From contig JAJXWW010000100.1 of the NCBI GenBank assembly GCA_021781415.1, forward strand, positions 1 to 35,384: 35,384 nucleotides of DNA, given 5' to 3'. How positions within the stretch are numbered: position 1 is the first letter of the stretch; every line of letters starts with the position of its first letter. Source of the DNA: Planctomycetota bacterium. Its GTDB lineage: Bacteria; Planctomycetota; Planctomycetia; Gemmatales; Gemmataceae. Of the stretch, positions 1 to 8,166 are shown piece by piece. The translations under genes were made by a program, and so were the position numbers. The notes beneath the pieces were generated by a model. The model was not told the origin of the DNA and ran no database searches. It saw only the letters and a program-made list of their open reading frames with translations.

Positions 1-85
1 AAAAAAGGCCCGCGTCGTCCAGCCGCGAATCACCCTTGGCGTCGAAGATTCCGTGAGAAACGAAAAGACTGACCAGCGGACATTT
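1..85 (-). CDS. Truncated ORF fragment at window edge
   Basis: Read leftwards, this frame is open from just after a TAG at 86-88 to the window edge. It encodes a protein-like stretch (VSLFVSHGIFDAKGDSRLDD). There is no ATG or ribosome-binding site at its upstream end, and that end meets a short direct repeat that could be an insertion-sequence scar. It may be the interrupted remainder of a gene that continues outside the window, or chance coding. I do not recognise the family. Confidence 0.2.
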
Positions 86-118
86 CTATTGCAACCAAAT
101 AGAGGACATTTCTATTGC
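78..118. repeat. Pair of 15-bp direct repeats, possible IS end remnant
   Basis: The 15-mer GGACATTTCTATTGC occurs at 78-92 and again, identical, at 104-118, a 26-bp period in AT-richer DNA than its surroundings. Closely spaced copies of a short motif are typical of transposase-binding ends of insertion sequences. No transposase ORF is present in the window, so this would be one end of an element lying to the left, or a scar. Confidence 0.35.
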
Positions 119-144
119 GTTCCGACAATTTTGAACCGAAGCGC

Positions 145-173
145 TTGACAACGGACGCCGCTCCCTTTAGGAC
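145..173 (+). promoter_or_regulatory. Candidate sigma-70-type promoter
   Basis: A perfect TTGACA at 145-150 is followed after 17 bp by TAGGAC at 168-173, a weak -10 match. It would leave an untranslated leader of about 115 nt before the ATG at 294. Only the -35 element is convincing. Confidence 0.3.
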
Positions 174-293
174 TACAAGGCAATCTCACTCCGGACGGGA
201 AGGATTTTGCAAGATTCGTCGTTGCACCGCGAATGAGTGTATTTAGGCAGCGTCCCGTAACTCCGTCACGCACCGAGCAGGCGAGAAACAACT

Positions 294-1157
294 ATGTCCG
301 TCGCACCCCCCCAAAGTCCGCCGTCGAAGTCGGCCAGCGACAATCGACAACTCACCATCGTCAGTCATTCCACCTTGTTTTACTGGTGGCCGGTATGGGC
401 GGTGGGTTTCTTGTTGGGAGCCGCCTCGCTCTTCTCCAACTCGAAAATGGCCGTGGTTCCCGATGGAACCCGCGCGCGGCGAAACGTGGAGGTGCCAATC
501 ATCGGCAAAGATGGCAAAGAGGTCATCGAGAAGCGTGAGATCCTCTTCTTGCCCGAAAATAAGCACTTGTCTACCGTCGATCCCAACGATCCAAACTCCG
601 CCCCGCAAGATCCGCGCCTGCACATCTGGAACGGTCGAGGCTTCGGCGTCCTCTACGCCACGGTGCTGCTCCTGGTCATCGTTATTACCAACGTGCCGTT
701 GCGCGGCATGTGGTCGTTCATGGTCATCTTTCTCATCGTGGCTCTGTCGATCATTTTTGCCCTCGCCGGTTGGTGGGAGATCATCTTGCGCCACCTCAGC
801 TACCTCGATATACGCATCAATGCGGGCGGATACTTTTTCATCTCCGGCATTCTGTTCTTCCTCTGGCTGTTCACCATCCTTTTGTTCGACAAGCAGGTCT
901 ACATGGTGTTCACGCCCGGACAGTTTAAGGTTTGTACCGAGGTGGGCGGAGGAGAGCAGACGTACTCCACCATCGGCATGACGCTGGAGAAACAGCGCAG
1001 CGATCTGTTCCGCCATTGGATTCTCGGCTTCGGCTCCGGCGATCTGATCGTCAAGACGACCGGAGCGCAAGCGCATCACTTCGAGATGTCCAACGTGCTG
1101 TTCGTCAGCCGTAAAGTACAGCAAATTGAAGACATGGTGCGCAAGATCCCGGATTGA
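294..1157 (+). CDS. Membrane protein of unknown function
   Basis: A 287-residue integral membrane protein that I cannot assign to a named family. Hydrophobic segments lie near residues 28-48, 118-138, 142-165 and 178-200. A polar loop of about 70 residues sits between the first and second. The last 85 residues are soluble, beta-rich in appearance, and resemble the PH-like domains that often close bacterial membrane proteins; this fold guess is weak. The Shine-Dalgarno is poor (GGCGAG 10-15 nt upstream of the ATG), but the next in-frame ATG would remove the first membrane segment. The downstream rmlD-like gene starts 6 bp after the stop with no clear ribosome-binding site of its own, so the two are probably co-transcribed and translationally coupled. 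Confidence 0.75.
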   Translation: MSVAPPQSPPSKSASDNRQLTIVSHSTLFYWWPVWAVGFLLGAASLFSNSKMAVVPDGTRARRNVEVPIIGKDGKEVIEKREILFLPENKHLSTVDPNDPNSAPQDPRLHIWNGRGFGVLYATVLLLVIVITNVPLRGMWSFMVIFLIVALSIIFALAGWWEIILRHLSYLDIRINAGGYFFISGILFFLWLFTILLFDKQVYMVFTPGQFKVCTEVGGGEQTYSTIGMTLEKQRSDLFRHWILGFGSGDLIVKTTGAQAHHFEMSNVLFVSRKVQQIEDMVRKIPD

Positions 1158-1163
1158 TCCCCT

Positions 1164-2036
1164 ATGCGTTACGCCGTACTCGGAGCCGCCGGTCAGCTGG
1201 GGCGCGATCTCTGTCCACGACTCGAAGGCGAAGTCGTGGCACTGGGGCGCACCAGTTCGCCGGCCGTCGATCTCAGTCGCCCCGAATCGCTGCGCGCGCT
1301 CTTCGACGAAGCGCGTCCCGATGTTGTCGTCAATTGCGCCGCCTACAACTTCGTCGATAAAGCCGAGAGCGAGCCAGAAGCGGCCTTCGCCGTCAATGCC
1401 TGGGGCGTGCGCGAATTGGCTCGATTGTGTGCCGAACGCGATTGCTTGCTCGTTCACTTCAGCACCGATTACGTCTTCGGTCTCGATGCCGCGCGACGAA
1501 CCCCTTGGAGCGAGAGCGACGCGCCAGGGCCGGTCAGCGTCTACGGTCTCAGCAAACTGGCGGGCGAATATCTGGTGCGCGCACTCTGTCCGCGCCACCT
1601 CGTCCTCCGCACCTGTGGACTCTACGGCGTGTGGGGCAGCGGCGGCAAAGGGGGGAATTTCGTCGAGACGATGCTGCGCCTCGCCGGTCAGGGCAAGCCG
1701 TTGCGCGTCGTGAACGATCAGACTTGCACGCCGAGTTACACGGTCGATGTCGCCGAAGCGTCGATCGCCTTGATGAACACCGGACAGACCGGGCTGTACC
1801 ACCTGACCAACTCCGGCAGCTGCACCTGGCATGAGTTGGCACGAACGATCTTCGAGTTGTCCGGCCTATCGGTCGATCTCGCCCCGATCCCCAGCTGCGA
1901 GTATCCCGTCCCCGCGCGCCGTCCCACCTACAGCGTTCTCGATCTCGCCGGTTTGCACGAAGCTGGGATCGCTGTTCCTCGTCCGTGGCGCGAGGCGTTG
2001 ACGGCCTATCTGCAAGAACGGCTGCGAAAAACTTGA
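1164..2036 (+). CDS. rfbD: dTDP-4-dehydrorhamnose reductase-like (RmlD/RfbD) sugar reductase
   Basis: A 290-residue extended short-chain dehydrogenase of the RmlD family. RmlD reduces dTDP-4-keto-L-rhamnose to dTDP-L-rhamnose with NAD(P)H in the cytoplasm. Seen in the sequence: the nucleotide-binding GAAGQLG at residues 7-13, VVNCAAYNFVDKAE at 54-67 (typical of the family), STDYVF at 100-105 with the catalytic Thr/Ser, and the catalytic YGLSK at 127-131. Length is normal for the family (about 280-300). No rmlA, rmlB or rmlC lies nearby, so the substrate could be another dTDP-hexose. It starts 6 bp after the upstream membrane protein gene and likely depends on its translation. Confidence 0.9.
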   Translation: MRYAVLGAAGQLGRDLCPRLEGEVVALGRTSSPAVDLSRPESLRALFDEARPDVVVNCAAYNFVDKAESEPEAAFAVNAWGVRELARLCAERDCLLVHFSTDYVFGLDAARRTPWSESDAPGPVSVYGLSKLAGEYLVRALCPRHLVLRTCGLYGVWGSGGKGGNFVETMLRLAGQGKPLRVVNDQTCTPSYTVDVAEASIALMNTGQTGLYHLTNSGSCTWHELARTIFELSGLSVDLAPIPSCEYPVPARRPTYSVLDLAGLHEAGIAVPRPWREALTAYLQERLRKT

Positions 2037-2139
2037 GAGAATCGACTCGCATCGGAGAGGAATCGCGTCCGAAAGAACAACGTATAGCGATGTTATCGAA
2101 TGAGACGCAAGAGAATGACCCATTTTTCTCTCGATTTAT

Positions 2140-2167
2140 TTGTGCTTATACAATCGTGAGCTATATT
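2140..2167 (+). promoter_or_regulatory. Candidate promoter for the small Arg-rich protein gene
   Basis: TTGTGC at 2140-2145 and TATATT at 2162-2167 are separated by 16 bp in a conspicuously AT-rich stretch of otherwise GC-rich DNA. A small hairpin (CTCGTTT / AAACGAG, 2210-2228) lies in the predicted leader, about 40 nt before the start codon at 2268. Confidence 0.4.
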
Positions 2168-2267
2168 CGGAATAGACGCCCTATCTTTCCCACATTGCGC
2201 CGGTTCGCGCTCGTTTTCAAGAAACGAGGGAGCGCTCGGATTCCGGCCTGAACAACGAGGTTCCCTT

Positions 2268-2630
2268 ATGAGCAGCGAAAGCGCCCTATCCTCGGATTTC
2301 GTTGTCACGGATCGGCGTGGCGGCGATCGTCGCCAACAGATGGATCGACGCAAACGAAACATCCCCGTGGCCGTCGAACGCCGAGCCGGCGTCGAGCGCC
2401 GGGAAAAGGGAGAACGGCGACGCCAAGTCGATCCCACCACCTGCGAAAAAGATTATAGCGACGAGGAAATCGTGTTCATGAAGGCGATGGAGCAATACAA
2501 GCGCTCGAACCGCCGACCTTTTCCAACGTGGAGCGAAGTGCTGGAAGTGCTGCACTCGCTGGGCTATCGCAAGACCGAGGAGGCGACCGTGTTACCGGGC
2601 CTGCCCGTGATTCCGATACTCGGCGACTGA
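2268..2630 (+). CDS. Small conserved Arg-rich protein, function unknown
   Basis: A 120-residue soluble protein in two parts. Residues about 12-48 are extremely basic and built from repeated RRxGxDRR-like motifs (DRRGGDRR, DRRKRN, ERRAGVERR, GERRR), suggesting nucleic-acid or membrane-surface contact. Residues about 60-110 form a compact, probably helical domain (EEIVFMKAMEQYKRSN, PFPTWSEVLEVLHSLGYRK) that looks like a conserved planctomycete unit, from memory of similar proteins. GAGG lies 7 nt before the ATG, and an AT-rich promoter candidate sits upstream. No catalytic motif is visible. Confidence 0.75.
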   Translation: MSSESALSSDFVVTDRRGGDRRQQMDRRKRNIPVAVERRAGVERREKGERRRQVDPTTCEKDYSDEEIVFMKAMEQYKRSNRRPFPTWSEVLEVLHSLGYRKTEEATVLPGLPVIPILGD

Positions 2631-2661
2631 GGAGAGCCTCGAGCCTACTCTATATTAGCTC

Positions 2662-2821
2662 CTCGTTCCCACGCTCCCGCGTGGGAACGCATGTCTGGAC
2701 GCTCCGCGCTCCGTCTCCGCCGTATCGAGCCTCGCGCTGCGGAGCGGCGAGGCTGGCGTTCCCACGCGGGAGCGTGGGAACGAGGATGTCTTCTCGTTCC
2801 CACGCTCCCACATGAGAACGC
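2662..2821. repeat. Cluster of three palindromic 29-bp repeats
   Basis: A 29-bp palindromic element beginning CTCGTTCCCACGCTC lies at 2662-2690. Its exact reverse complement lies at 2756-2784, and a third, diverged copy in the first orientation lies at 2793-2821. Each copy folds on itself (CGTTCCCACGC against GCGTGGGAACG), and copies one and two can also pair with each other. The bases after copies one and three are also shared (GGACGCTCCGCG), so the repeat unit is longer than the palindrome. It resembles REP-type elements between genes; apparent ORFs crossing it are artefacts. Confidence 0.8.
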
Positions 2822-2950
2822 ACGTCCGGACGCTCCGCGTCCCGTCTTTGGCATGGCTGAGCCGCCGTCGCGGGCTTGTTGGGGCAAACGGAAGCAGCTA
2901 AGCTGAATTTTCCGTAATAGGCTTTCACCACGACTCAGCGAGGAGAATCC

Positions 2951-5656
2951 ATGAAACGCAGCCTGATCCTTGTGCTGCCCCTAGCCGCGCTCACGCTCGG
3001 CCTCTTTGGACACGCTCAAACGCCGACCCAACACTCCGGCGATGCGGACAAGAAATTCGAGGACTTCGACAAAATCGTCAAGGGTGCCAAAATCTACGAG
3101 GGTCTCTTTCGACTGCATCAGAAAGACGAGAATCTCTTCGTCGAAATCCGCCAAGATCAGCTCGACAAGCCGTTTCTGTGCCCCATCGCCATCGCGCGCG
3201 GAGCCGGTCTGGGCGGTTACACGCTCAATTTCGACGATCAATGGGTATTGCTCTTTAAGCGAGTAGGCGACAAAGTTCATCTTGTTCGTCGCAATGTCCG
3301 CTTCCGCGCCAAAGCCGGTTCGCCGGCGGCGCACGCCGTCGAAACCACCTACGCCGACTCCGTGTTAATGGCTCTGCGCATCCGAGCGATCAATCATGCC
3401 CGCAACGCGGTGGTGCTGAATTTCAACGATGTGTTTATGACGAACTTCGCCCAGTTGAGCCTCGGCTCGTTCGACGCCAATCGCAGCACTTGGCACAAGA
3501 TCAAAGCCTTTCCGCGCAACGTCGAATTGGAAGTGGCGGCGACGTTCGATGGCGGTCGAGGCTTTTCCTTTTTCGGCGACGACGAAGACAGCGTCATCGA
3601 CAACCGCGGAAAGACGGTCGTCATTCACTACGGCCTGTCGCAATTGCCGGATGGCGGCTATCAATCGCGCCTCGCCGACGACCGCGTCGGCTACTTCCTC
3701 AGCGTGGTCAAAGACTTCAGTTCCGACAGCGACGACACCTCGTTCCTGCGCTTCGTCAATCGCTGGCGGCTCGAACGCGCCGAACCGATCGACGCCAAAC
3801 ATCCCGAAAAGCTGTCGGCTCCGAAAAAGAAAATCGTCTTCTGGATCGAGAAGTCGGTGCCCGACGAATATCGAGCGGCGGTGCGCGAAGGCATTCTCGA
3901 ATGGAATAAGGCATTCGAGAAGGTCGGCTTCCGCGACGCCATCGAAGTGCGCCAACAGGAAGACGAGGACTTCGATCCCGAGGACATCAACTACAATACG
4001 TTCCGTTGGATCACGACGGATCAGGGCTTTGCGATGGGGCCGTCGCGCGCCAATCCCTTAACCGGCGAGATCCTCGACGCCGACATCATTTTCGATGCCA
4101 GCATGGTGCGCTTCTGGCGCGAAGAGTCCAAGCTGTACCGAGGCGAAGGCGCGCCGGCCAGTCTCATTCAAGCGACGCACGAGGGGTGGGGACTGTTCGA
4201 TCCGTTAACCCCCTCCCTGCGATCCAACGAAAAGGACACGAGTTGGAACGATGCCCCGAAGGCGGAGCGCGATCGCCGGCGCGCGAGCTGGATGGCGGCG
4301 CGGCGCGGCCTGTGCCAATGCGGAACGCACATGCGCTACGAGCTGAGCATGGCCGCGATGGCCCTGGCCGCCAAGGGCGACCTGAAGGCCGGCGAGAAAG
4401 CGCCCGACGAATTGATTCAGCAAGCGATCAAGGAAGTGACCATGCACGAGGTCGGCCACACGCTGGGACTGCGGCACAACTTCAAGGCCAGCACCATGCT
4501 GAAGAACGAGCAGCTGCACGACACGGCCATCACCCGCAAACAGGGACTTCTCGGCTCCGTCATGGATTATGCTCCCATCAACCTCGCCCCCAAGGGGGTC
4601 AAGCAAGGCGATTACTTCTCGACGACCATCGGCCCCTACGACTATTGGGCCATCGCCTACGCCTATAAGCCGTTGACCGGCGGCACCGAGGGCGAAGTGG
4701 AAAAGCTGCGCGAGTCGGCCAAAGACAGCGCCAAGCCAGGCCACGACTACGGCACGGACGAAGACATTTCGAGTACCTCCGATCCACTCATCAACGTCTG
4801 GGATCTCGGAGCCGATCCGATGAAGTTTGCCCAAGAGCGCATCCTGCTGGCCGAGAGTCTGCTCAAGGGGCTTGAGGATCGCGTCGTGGACAAGGGCGAA
4901 GGCTATCAGCGCGCTCGGATCGCCTTCAACGTGTTGCTCAATCAGTACGGCAACGGAGCGTATTTGACCGCGCGTTTCCTCGGCGGCGAATATGCTCACC
5001 GCGATCACCGAGGCGATCCCGAGGCGCGCGATCCGTTCGTGCCCGTGCAAGCCGACAAGCAGCGCGAGGCGTTGAAATTCTTGCAAGAACACATTCTGTC
5101 CGACAAGCACTTTCAGTTTTCGCCACGTTTGCTGCGCCATCTCGGCGCGGATCGCTGGCTGCACTGGGGCAACGAGCGGGTCGCGGGTTCGGTCGATTTC
5201 CCCCTCAACGAGCGCGTCCTCGCCATTCAACGCATCGTACTGAGCCGCGCGTTCGACGCTCGGGTGTTGGCCCGCGTGCAGAACAACGCGGCCAAGGCCG
5301 AGAAGAACGAAAAGCCGTTGATCGTCGCGGAAGTGTTTCGCTGTGTCACGGATGGAGTTTGGAACGAGTTGTCCGATCGAGATGGCAAGCGCGAACTATC
5401 CTCTTCGGTGATGCGCCGCAACCTGCAACGCGAGCATTTGAAGAACCTGTTCGCGTTGGTGCTGGGCAGTCGCGGCTCCGTGCCGGACGCGCGCAGTTTG
5501 GCCCGAATGCACCTGCGCGACATCAACAAGAAGATCGACGATGTATTGAAAGACAAGCAAGTCAAGGTTGAGGATACGGCGCGGGCGCATCTGGAAGAGT
5601 GCCGCGAACGCATTGAGAAAGTTCTCAACGCCTCCATGCGGGTACAGGAACCCTAG
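2951..5656 (+). CDS. Secreted zinc metalloprotease, DUF5117/DUF4953 type
   Basis: A 901-residue exported protein. The first 22 residues are a signal peptide (MKRSLILVLPLAALTLGLFG, then HAQ). Residues about 60-300 fit the DUF5117/DUF5118 N-terminal region of bacterial gluzincin-like proteins. The catalytic domain contains HEVGHTLGLRH at residues 499-509, an HExxHxxGxxH zinc site (His499, Glu500, His503, His509). It is followed by a Met-turn candidate, SVMDY, near residue 537. This metzincin-like signature supports peptidase activity on an unknown substrate. AGGAG lies 5 nt before the ATG. The gene stands alone, with palindromic repeats upstream and a strong hairpin downstream. The Lys-rich C-terminus (about 830-895) is probably helical. 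Confidence 0.9.
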   Translation: MKRSLILVLPLAALTLGLFGHAQTPTQHSGDADKKFEDFDKIVKGAKIYEGLFRLHQKDENLFVEIRQDQLDKPFLCPIAIARGAGLGGYTLNFDDQWVLLFKRVGDKVHLVRRNVRFRAKAGSPAAHAVETTYADSVLMALRIRAINHARNAVVLNFNDVFMTNFAQLSLGSFDANRSTWHKIKAFPRNVELEVAATFDGGRGFSFFGDDEDSVIDNRGKTVVIHYGLSQLPDGGYQSRLADDRVGYFLSVVKDFSSDSDDTSFLRFVNRWRLERAEPIDAKHPEKLSAPKKKIVFWIEKSVPDEYRAAVREGILEWNKAFEKVGFRDAIEVRQQEDEDFDPEDINYNTFRWITTDQGFAMGPSRANPLTGEILDADIIFDASMVRFWREESKLYRGEGAPASLIQATHEGWGLFDPLTPSLRSNEKDTSWNDAPKAERDRRRASWMAARRGLCQCGTHMRYELSMAAMALAAKGDLKAGEKAPDELIQQAIKEVTMHEVGHTLGLRHNFKASTMLKNEQLHDTAITRKQGLLGSVMDYAPINLAPKGVKQGDYFSTTIGPYDYWAIAYAYKPLTGGTEGEVEKLRESAKDSAKPGHDYGTDEDISSTSDPLINVWDLGADPMKFAQERILLAESLLKGLEDRVVDKGEGYQRARIAFNVLLNQYGNGAYLTARFLGGEYAHRDHRGDPEARDPFVPVQADKQREALKFLQEHILSDKHFQFSPRLLRHLGADRWLHWGNERVAGSVDFPLNERVLAIQRIVLSRAFDARVLARVQNNAAKAEKNEKPLIVAEVFRCVTDGVWNELSDRDGKRELSSSVMRRNLQREHLKNLFALVLGSRGSVPDARSLARMHLRDINKKIDDVLKDKQVKVEDTARAHLEECRERIEKVLNASMRVQEP

Positions 5657-5666
5657 AGTGCGAGCG

Positions 5667-5715
5667 CTGGGCGTCGGCTCTCCGATGTTTCCGATATCGG
5701 AGAGCGAACGCCCAG
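5667..5715. terminator. Bidirectional hairpin terminator between convergent genes
   Basis: Two 20-nt arms (5667-5686 and 5696-5715) pair at 18 of 20 positions around a 9-nt loop. The arm reads CTGGGCGTCGGCTCTCCGAT. The hairpin fills the gap between the metalloprotease stop (5656) and the PilZ gene stop (5723), and a T-rich run follows on the plus strand, so it can end transcripts from both sides. Confidence 0.75.
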
Positions 5716-5722
5716 TTCTCGT

Positions 5723-6301
5723 CTATTTTTCCGCTACCACGTCCAAATCGAGAAATGTCCCGCCGTTCTCGACGAGATCTTCGCCGACGGCGCAGGTCCA
5801 CAAGATGCGCACCACGCAGTTCCAGTGGGTCGAGCCGTCTCCGATGGGAATGGCGATGCGGACCTTCTGTCCCAGAAGGCGGCGCGTGCCGATCAGACGG
5901 ATACCGGAAGGCGAGAGATCGCGGCTGAAGAGCGTGTACTCGTGGCCTTCCTCCGTTCGCACCTTGACCGGCTGCACGAAGTCGATGCGATCCTCGCCGC
6001 GTCGATCGTGGCCTTCCTTCGCGCTACGATGGTTCCGGATAACCTGGCGTATTCTCTTCTGAATTTCGCTTTGCCGCGATTGTTCCTCGCGGACGCGGTC
6101 GCTGACGGGAGCGCTGTAATAGTAGCGGCCCTTGCGATAGGTCAGCGAATCTTGGGCCACGGCCAATACCGCCTGCCACAGCGTCTCGCAGACGCCCGCT
6201 CCCTTTAACACCGTGCGAATTTGACGCGGCAGGATGTATCCCTGTCGCCGGGCCTCACGAACGACAAGCTCCGCGACGCCTTGTAGATTCGTCGAGATCA
6301 T
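5723..6301 (-). CDS. PilZ domain protein, probable c-di-GMP effector
   Basis: A 192-residue soluble protein. The C-terminal half (about residues 98-190) is a PilZ domain with both c-di-GMP contact motifs: the arginine motif RRGEDR at 100-105 and DLSPSG at 128-133, with about 22 residues between. The N-terminal 95 residues are helical and may be a partner-binding region (LQGVAELVVREARRQGYILPRQIRTVLKGAG); I do not recognise it as a named domain. The protein most likely binds cyclic di-GMP and alters a partner involved in motility, exopolysaccharide or the cell surface. No diguanylate cyclase or phosphodiesterase is in the window. Confidence 0.88.
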   Translation of the reverse strand: MISTNLQGVAELVVREARRQGYILPRQIRTVLKGAGVCETLWQAVLAVAQDSLTYRKGRYYYSAPVSDRVREEQSRQSEIQKRIRQVIRNHRSAKEGHDRRGEDRIDFVQPVKVRTEEGHEYTLFSRDLSPSGIRLIGTRRLLGQKVRIAIPIGDGSTHWNCVVRILWTCAVGEDLVENGGTFLDLDVVAEK

Positions 6302-6452
6302 GGAGTCGCCCTCTTTGCTGCAAATGCGCCTTCGCCATCATCCAGTTGCCGCGAGCCGATCCGAACGATTCGCTCGACTCGCCGAAACTCCGCGCAAGTG
6401 TAGCATTTTTCTGGCGGCGAGGGGGTCGGCTCAGTCAGAGACTATCCGCATA

Positions 6453-6488
6453 GCCCCCCTCTCTCCCTGAGTACGGGTGGAGAGGGGC
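6453..6488. repeat. Dispersed GCCCCC...GGGGC hairpin repeat, copy 1
   Basis: An imperfect hairpin (GCCCCCCTCTC against GAGAGGGGC) in the gap 6302-6503, which holds no gene. A related copy lies at 24191-24226, and both share the preceding ATCCGCA(T/A)AGCCCCC(C/T). The hairpin lies about 15 bp beyond the stop of the minus-strand gene at 6504 and may act as its terminator. Confidence 0.5.
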
Positions 6489-6503
6489 TTCTCGGATCGC
6501 TTC

Positions 6504-7088
6504 TCAGGGCGTGGGGCGAGACATTCCCGCTGCTTCTCGAAGACCGCGCTGTGCCGCTTCCCATTCGCTCGCCGCCTCGCACTCGATGCGCCGCGTCAAC
6601 TCCGGACGGTCGAGAGGCATCCAGCAGGTGAATCGCGCCCGTCCGTTCGGCAGTTTGTCCATCCGAAAGCTGAGTACGCCCAGGTCTCTCATGCGTGCGT
6701 GCAAAGCCGTCCAATCGGCATCGGCACGATCCGTGGGACGGACGGCGACGCCGAGCTGCTCCGGCGGCGGCAGCGTCAGCATCGGCGGACGCGCCGGCTT
6801 GGGTTCTTCGGGAGCCTGAGCGCGGATCACGGGCTGTCGTCGCGGCGGTGAAGCCGGGACGGCGGCGACGGCGGGTGCGCTGCGCCTCGGTGGCACAAAC
6901 GCGGGACCGACGGGCATCGAAGGCAGCGGCGCGGTCATCGTGGGAGGCGCGAACATCGGCGAACCGCCGATGAAGGGTGGAGGACACCCTTGCGGTCCTC
7001 ACGGAAACGCGCCGGATCGGTTCGGAACGACGAAGCCGCCGAGCGTGGCGAGCAAAAAGAAGAAGCGGTAGCGCGCGTCCTTGCGCAT
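6504..7088 (-). CDS. Pro-rich exported protein interrupted by an in-frame TGA
   Basis: A good Shine-Dalgarno (GGGAGG, 8 nt before) points to the ATG at 7088, which begins a signal-peptide-like stretch (MRKDARYRFFFLLATLGGFV). After 29 codons the frame meets TGA (6999-7001) and then continues in the same frame into GPQGCPPPFIGGSPMFAPP and a 150-residue Pro/Ala-rich and then helical region ending at 6504. The uninterrupted part alone starts at an ATG at 6956 with no ribosome-binding site. The C-terminal 70 residues (WTALHARMRDLG, CWMPLDRPELTRRIECEA) look well formed. Either the gene is broken, the base is a sequence error, or the TGA is read through. Function is unknown. Confidence 0.6.
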
Positions 7089-7404
7089 GGACTATCCCTC
7101 CCAACCTCGATGAAACGAGGCCGTTATTTCAACCGGCAATTGGGGACGAAAGAAGTAACGAGTCCGAATGGAGCGAACGTCTCGAAGCGGAGGAGGGTAT
7201 AGCAGAGCTTCCCAACGCGGGAAAGATCAACTTCACAAATCGGGCGCTCTGCACAATTTACACATCGAACGGACAGAATTACAAGAATGCTTCCCTCGAT
7301 TCAACGGCTCAAACGCACCGCACTCGCTTCACGTTGACCCGCTCCGGGTCAATGTGGTAGTGCATGACGCGGTTATTCGCGCCCTCTTTTCCTTCGGGTG
7401 TACC

Positions 7405-8157
7405 ATGCCTTTGTGTATCGCCGGAATGCATCGCTCCGGAACCTCAATGATCGCCAGTCTCTTGTGCGGTTGTGGACTCGATCTCGGTCCACAAGACGAC
7501 ATGCTCAGGCCCGCGCCGAACAATCCCGAAGGCTTTTGGGAAAGTCGTTCCTTTCTTCGCCTCAACGATGCGCTCTTGAAAGCGCACGGCGGAACTTGGG
7601 ATTGCCCGCCGCGCCTGGATGCCGTCGATTGGACGAACGAGCCGAGCCTGCATCCGCTCCGCGTCCGGGCGAGAAAGCTCCTGCATCGCTTCGCCGGTTG
7701 CGAGCCGTGGGGCTGGAAAGATCCGCGCAACTCGCTTACCTTGCCGTTTTGGCGGACTCTGTTGCCAGAGATGAAGGTTCTGATTTGCGTGCGCGACCCG
7801 TTGGCCGTGGCGGAATCGCTGTGGGTGCGCAGCGGCATTTCCCGCGCAGCGGCCCTCCGGCTTTGGTTCGACTACAATCGAGCCGTCTGGAACTCGGCTC
7901 CCGCTTCGAGCCGACTCGTCACCCTCTGCGACAACTATCTCGACGAACCGCGAACCGAATTGCGCCGCGCGTTGGAATGGTGCGGTCTGGCCGCGACCGA
8001 GGAAACCATCGAACGGGTTTGCCGTCGCGTCAAGCCGGCGCTCGTCCATCATCGAACGTCTCCAAACGATCTCGAACGGGCGGGCGCTTCGGACGAGTTG
8101 CTCGCCTTGTACGCGGAATTACGGGAGGAGGCGCTGCTCCTCCCGTGTGCCGCTTGA
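7405..8157 (+). CDS. Sulfotransferase family protein
   Basis: A 250-residue protein with the PAPS-binding P-loop GMHRSGTS at residues 7-14 and a 3'-phosphate-binding-like segment LICVRDPLAVAESLWVRSG near 130-150. WKDPR near 112-116 is also typical of the bacterial sulfotransferase family. It should move a sulfo group from PAPS to an unknown acceptor, perhaps a surface glycan or lipid. The open frame extends 79 codons upstream, but that part is compositionally odd and has no ribosome-binding site, so the ATG at 7405, directly before the P-loop strand, is preferred. Only 9 bp separate its stop from the convergent gene at 8167. Confidence 0.85.
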   Translation: MPLCIAGMHRSGTSMIASLLCGCGLDLGPQDDMLRPAPNNPEGFWESRSFLRLNDALLKAHGGTWDCPPRLDAVDWTNEPSLHPLRVRARKLLHRFAGCEPWGWKDPRNSLTLPFWRTLLPEMKVLICVRDPLAVAESLWVRSGISRAAALRLWFDYNRAVWNSAPASSRLVTLCDNYLDEPRTELRRALEWCGLAATEETIERVCRRVKPALVHHRTSPNDLERAGASDELLALYAELREEALLLPCAA

Positions 8158-8166
8158 GCCGATCGG

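Noticed and set aside
243..1832. 529-codon open frame on the minus strand
   Set aside because: It runs opposite to the membrane protein and RmlD genes, has Arg/Asp/His-rich shadow-frame composition, and has no ribosome-binding site; the RmlD motifs on the plus strand are decisive.
7168..7404. N-terminal extension of the sulfotransferase
   Set aside because: The 79 extra codons have no ribosome-binding site, are unlike the family and would place the P-loop far from the N-terminus.
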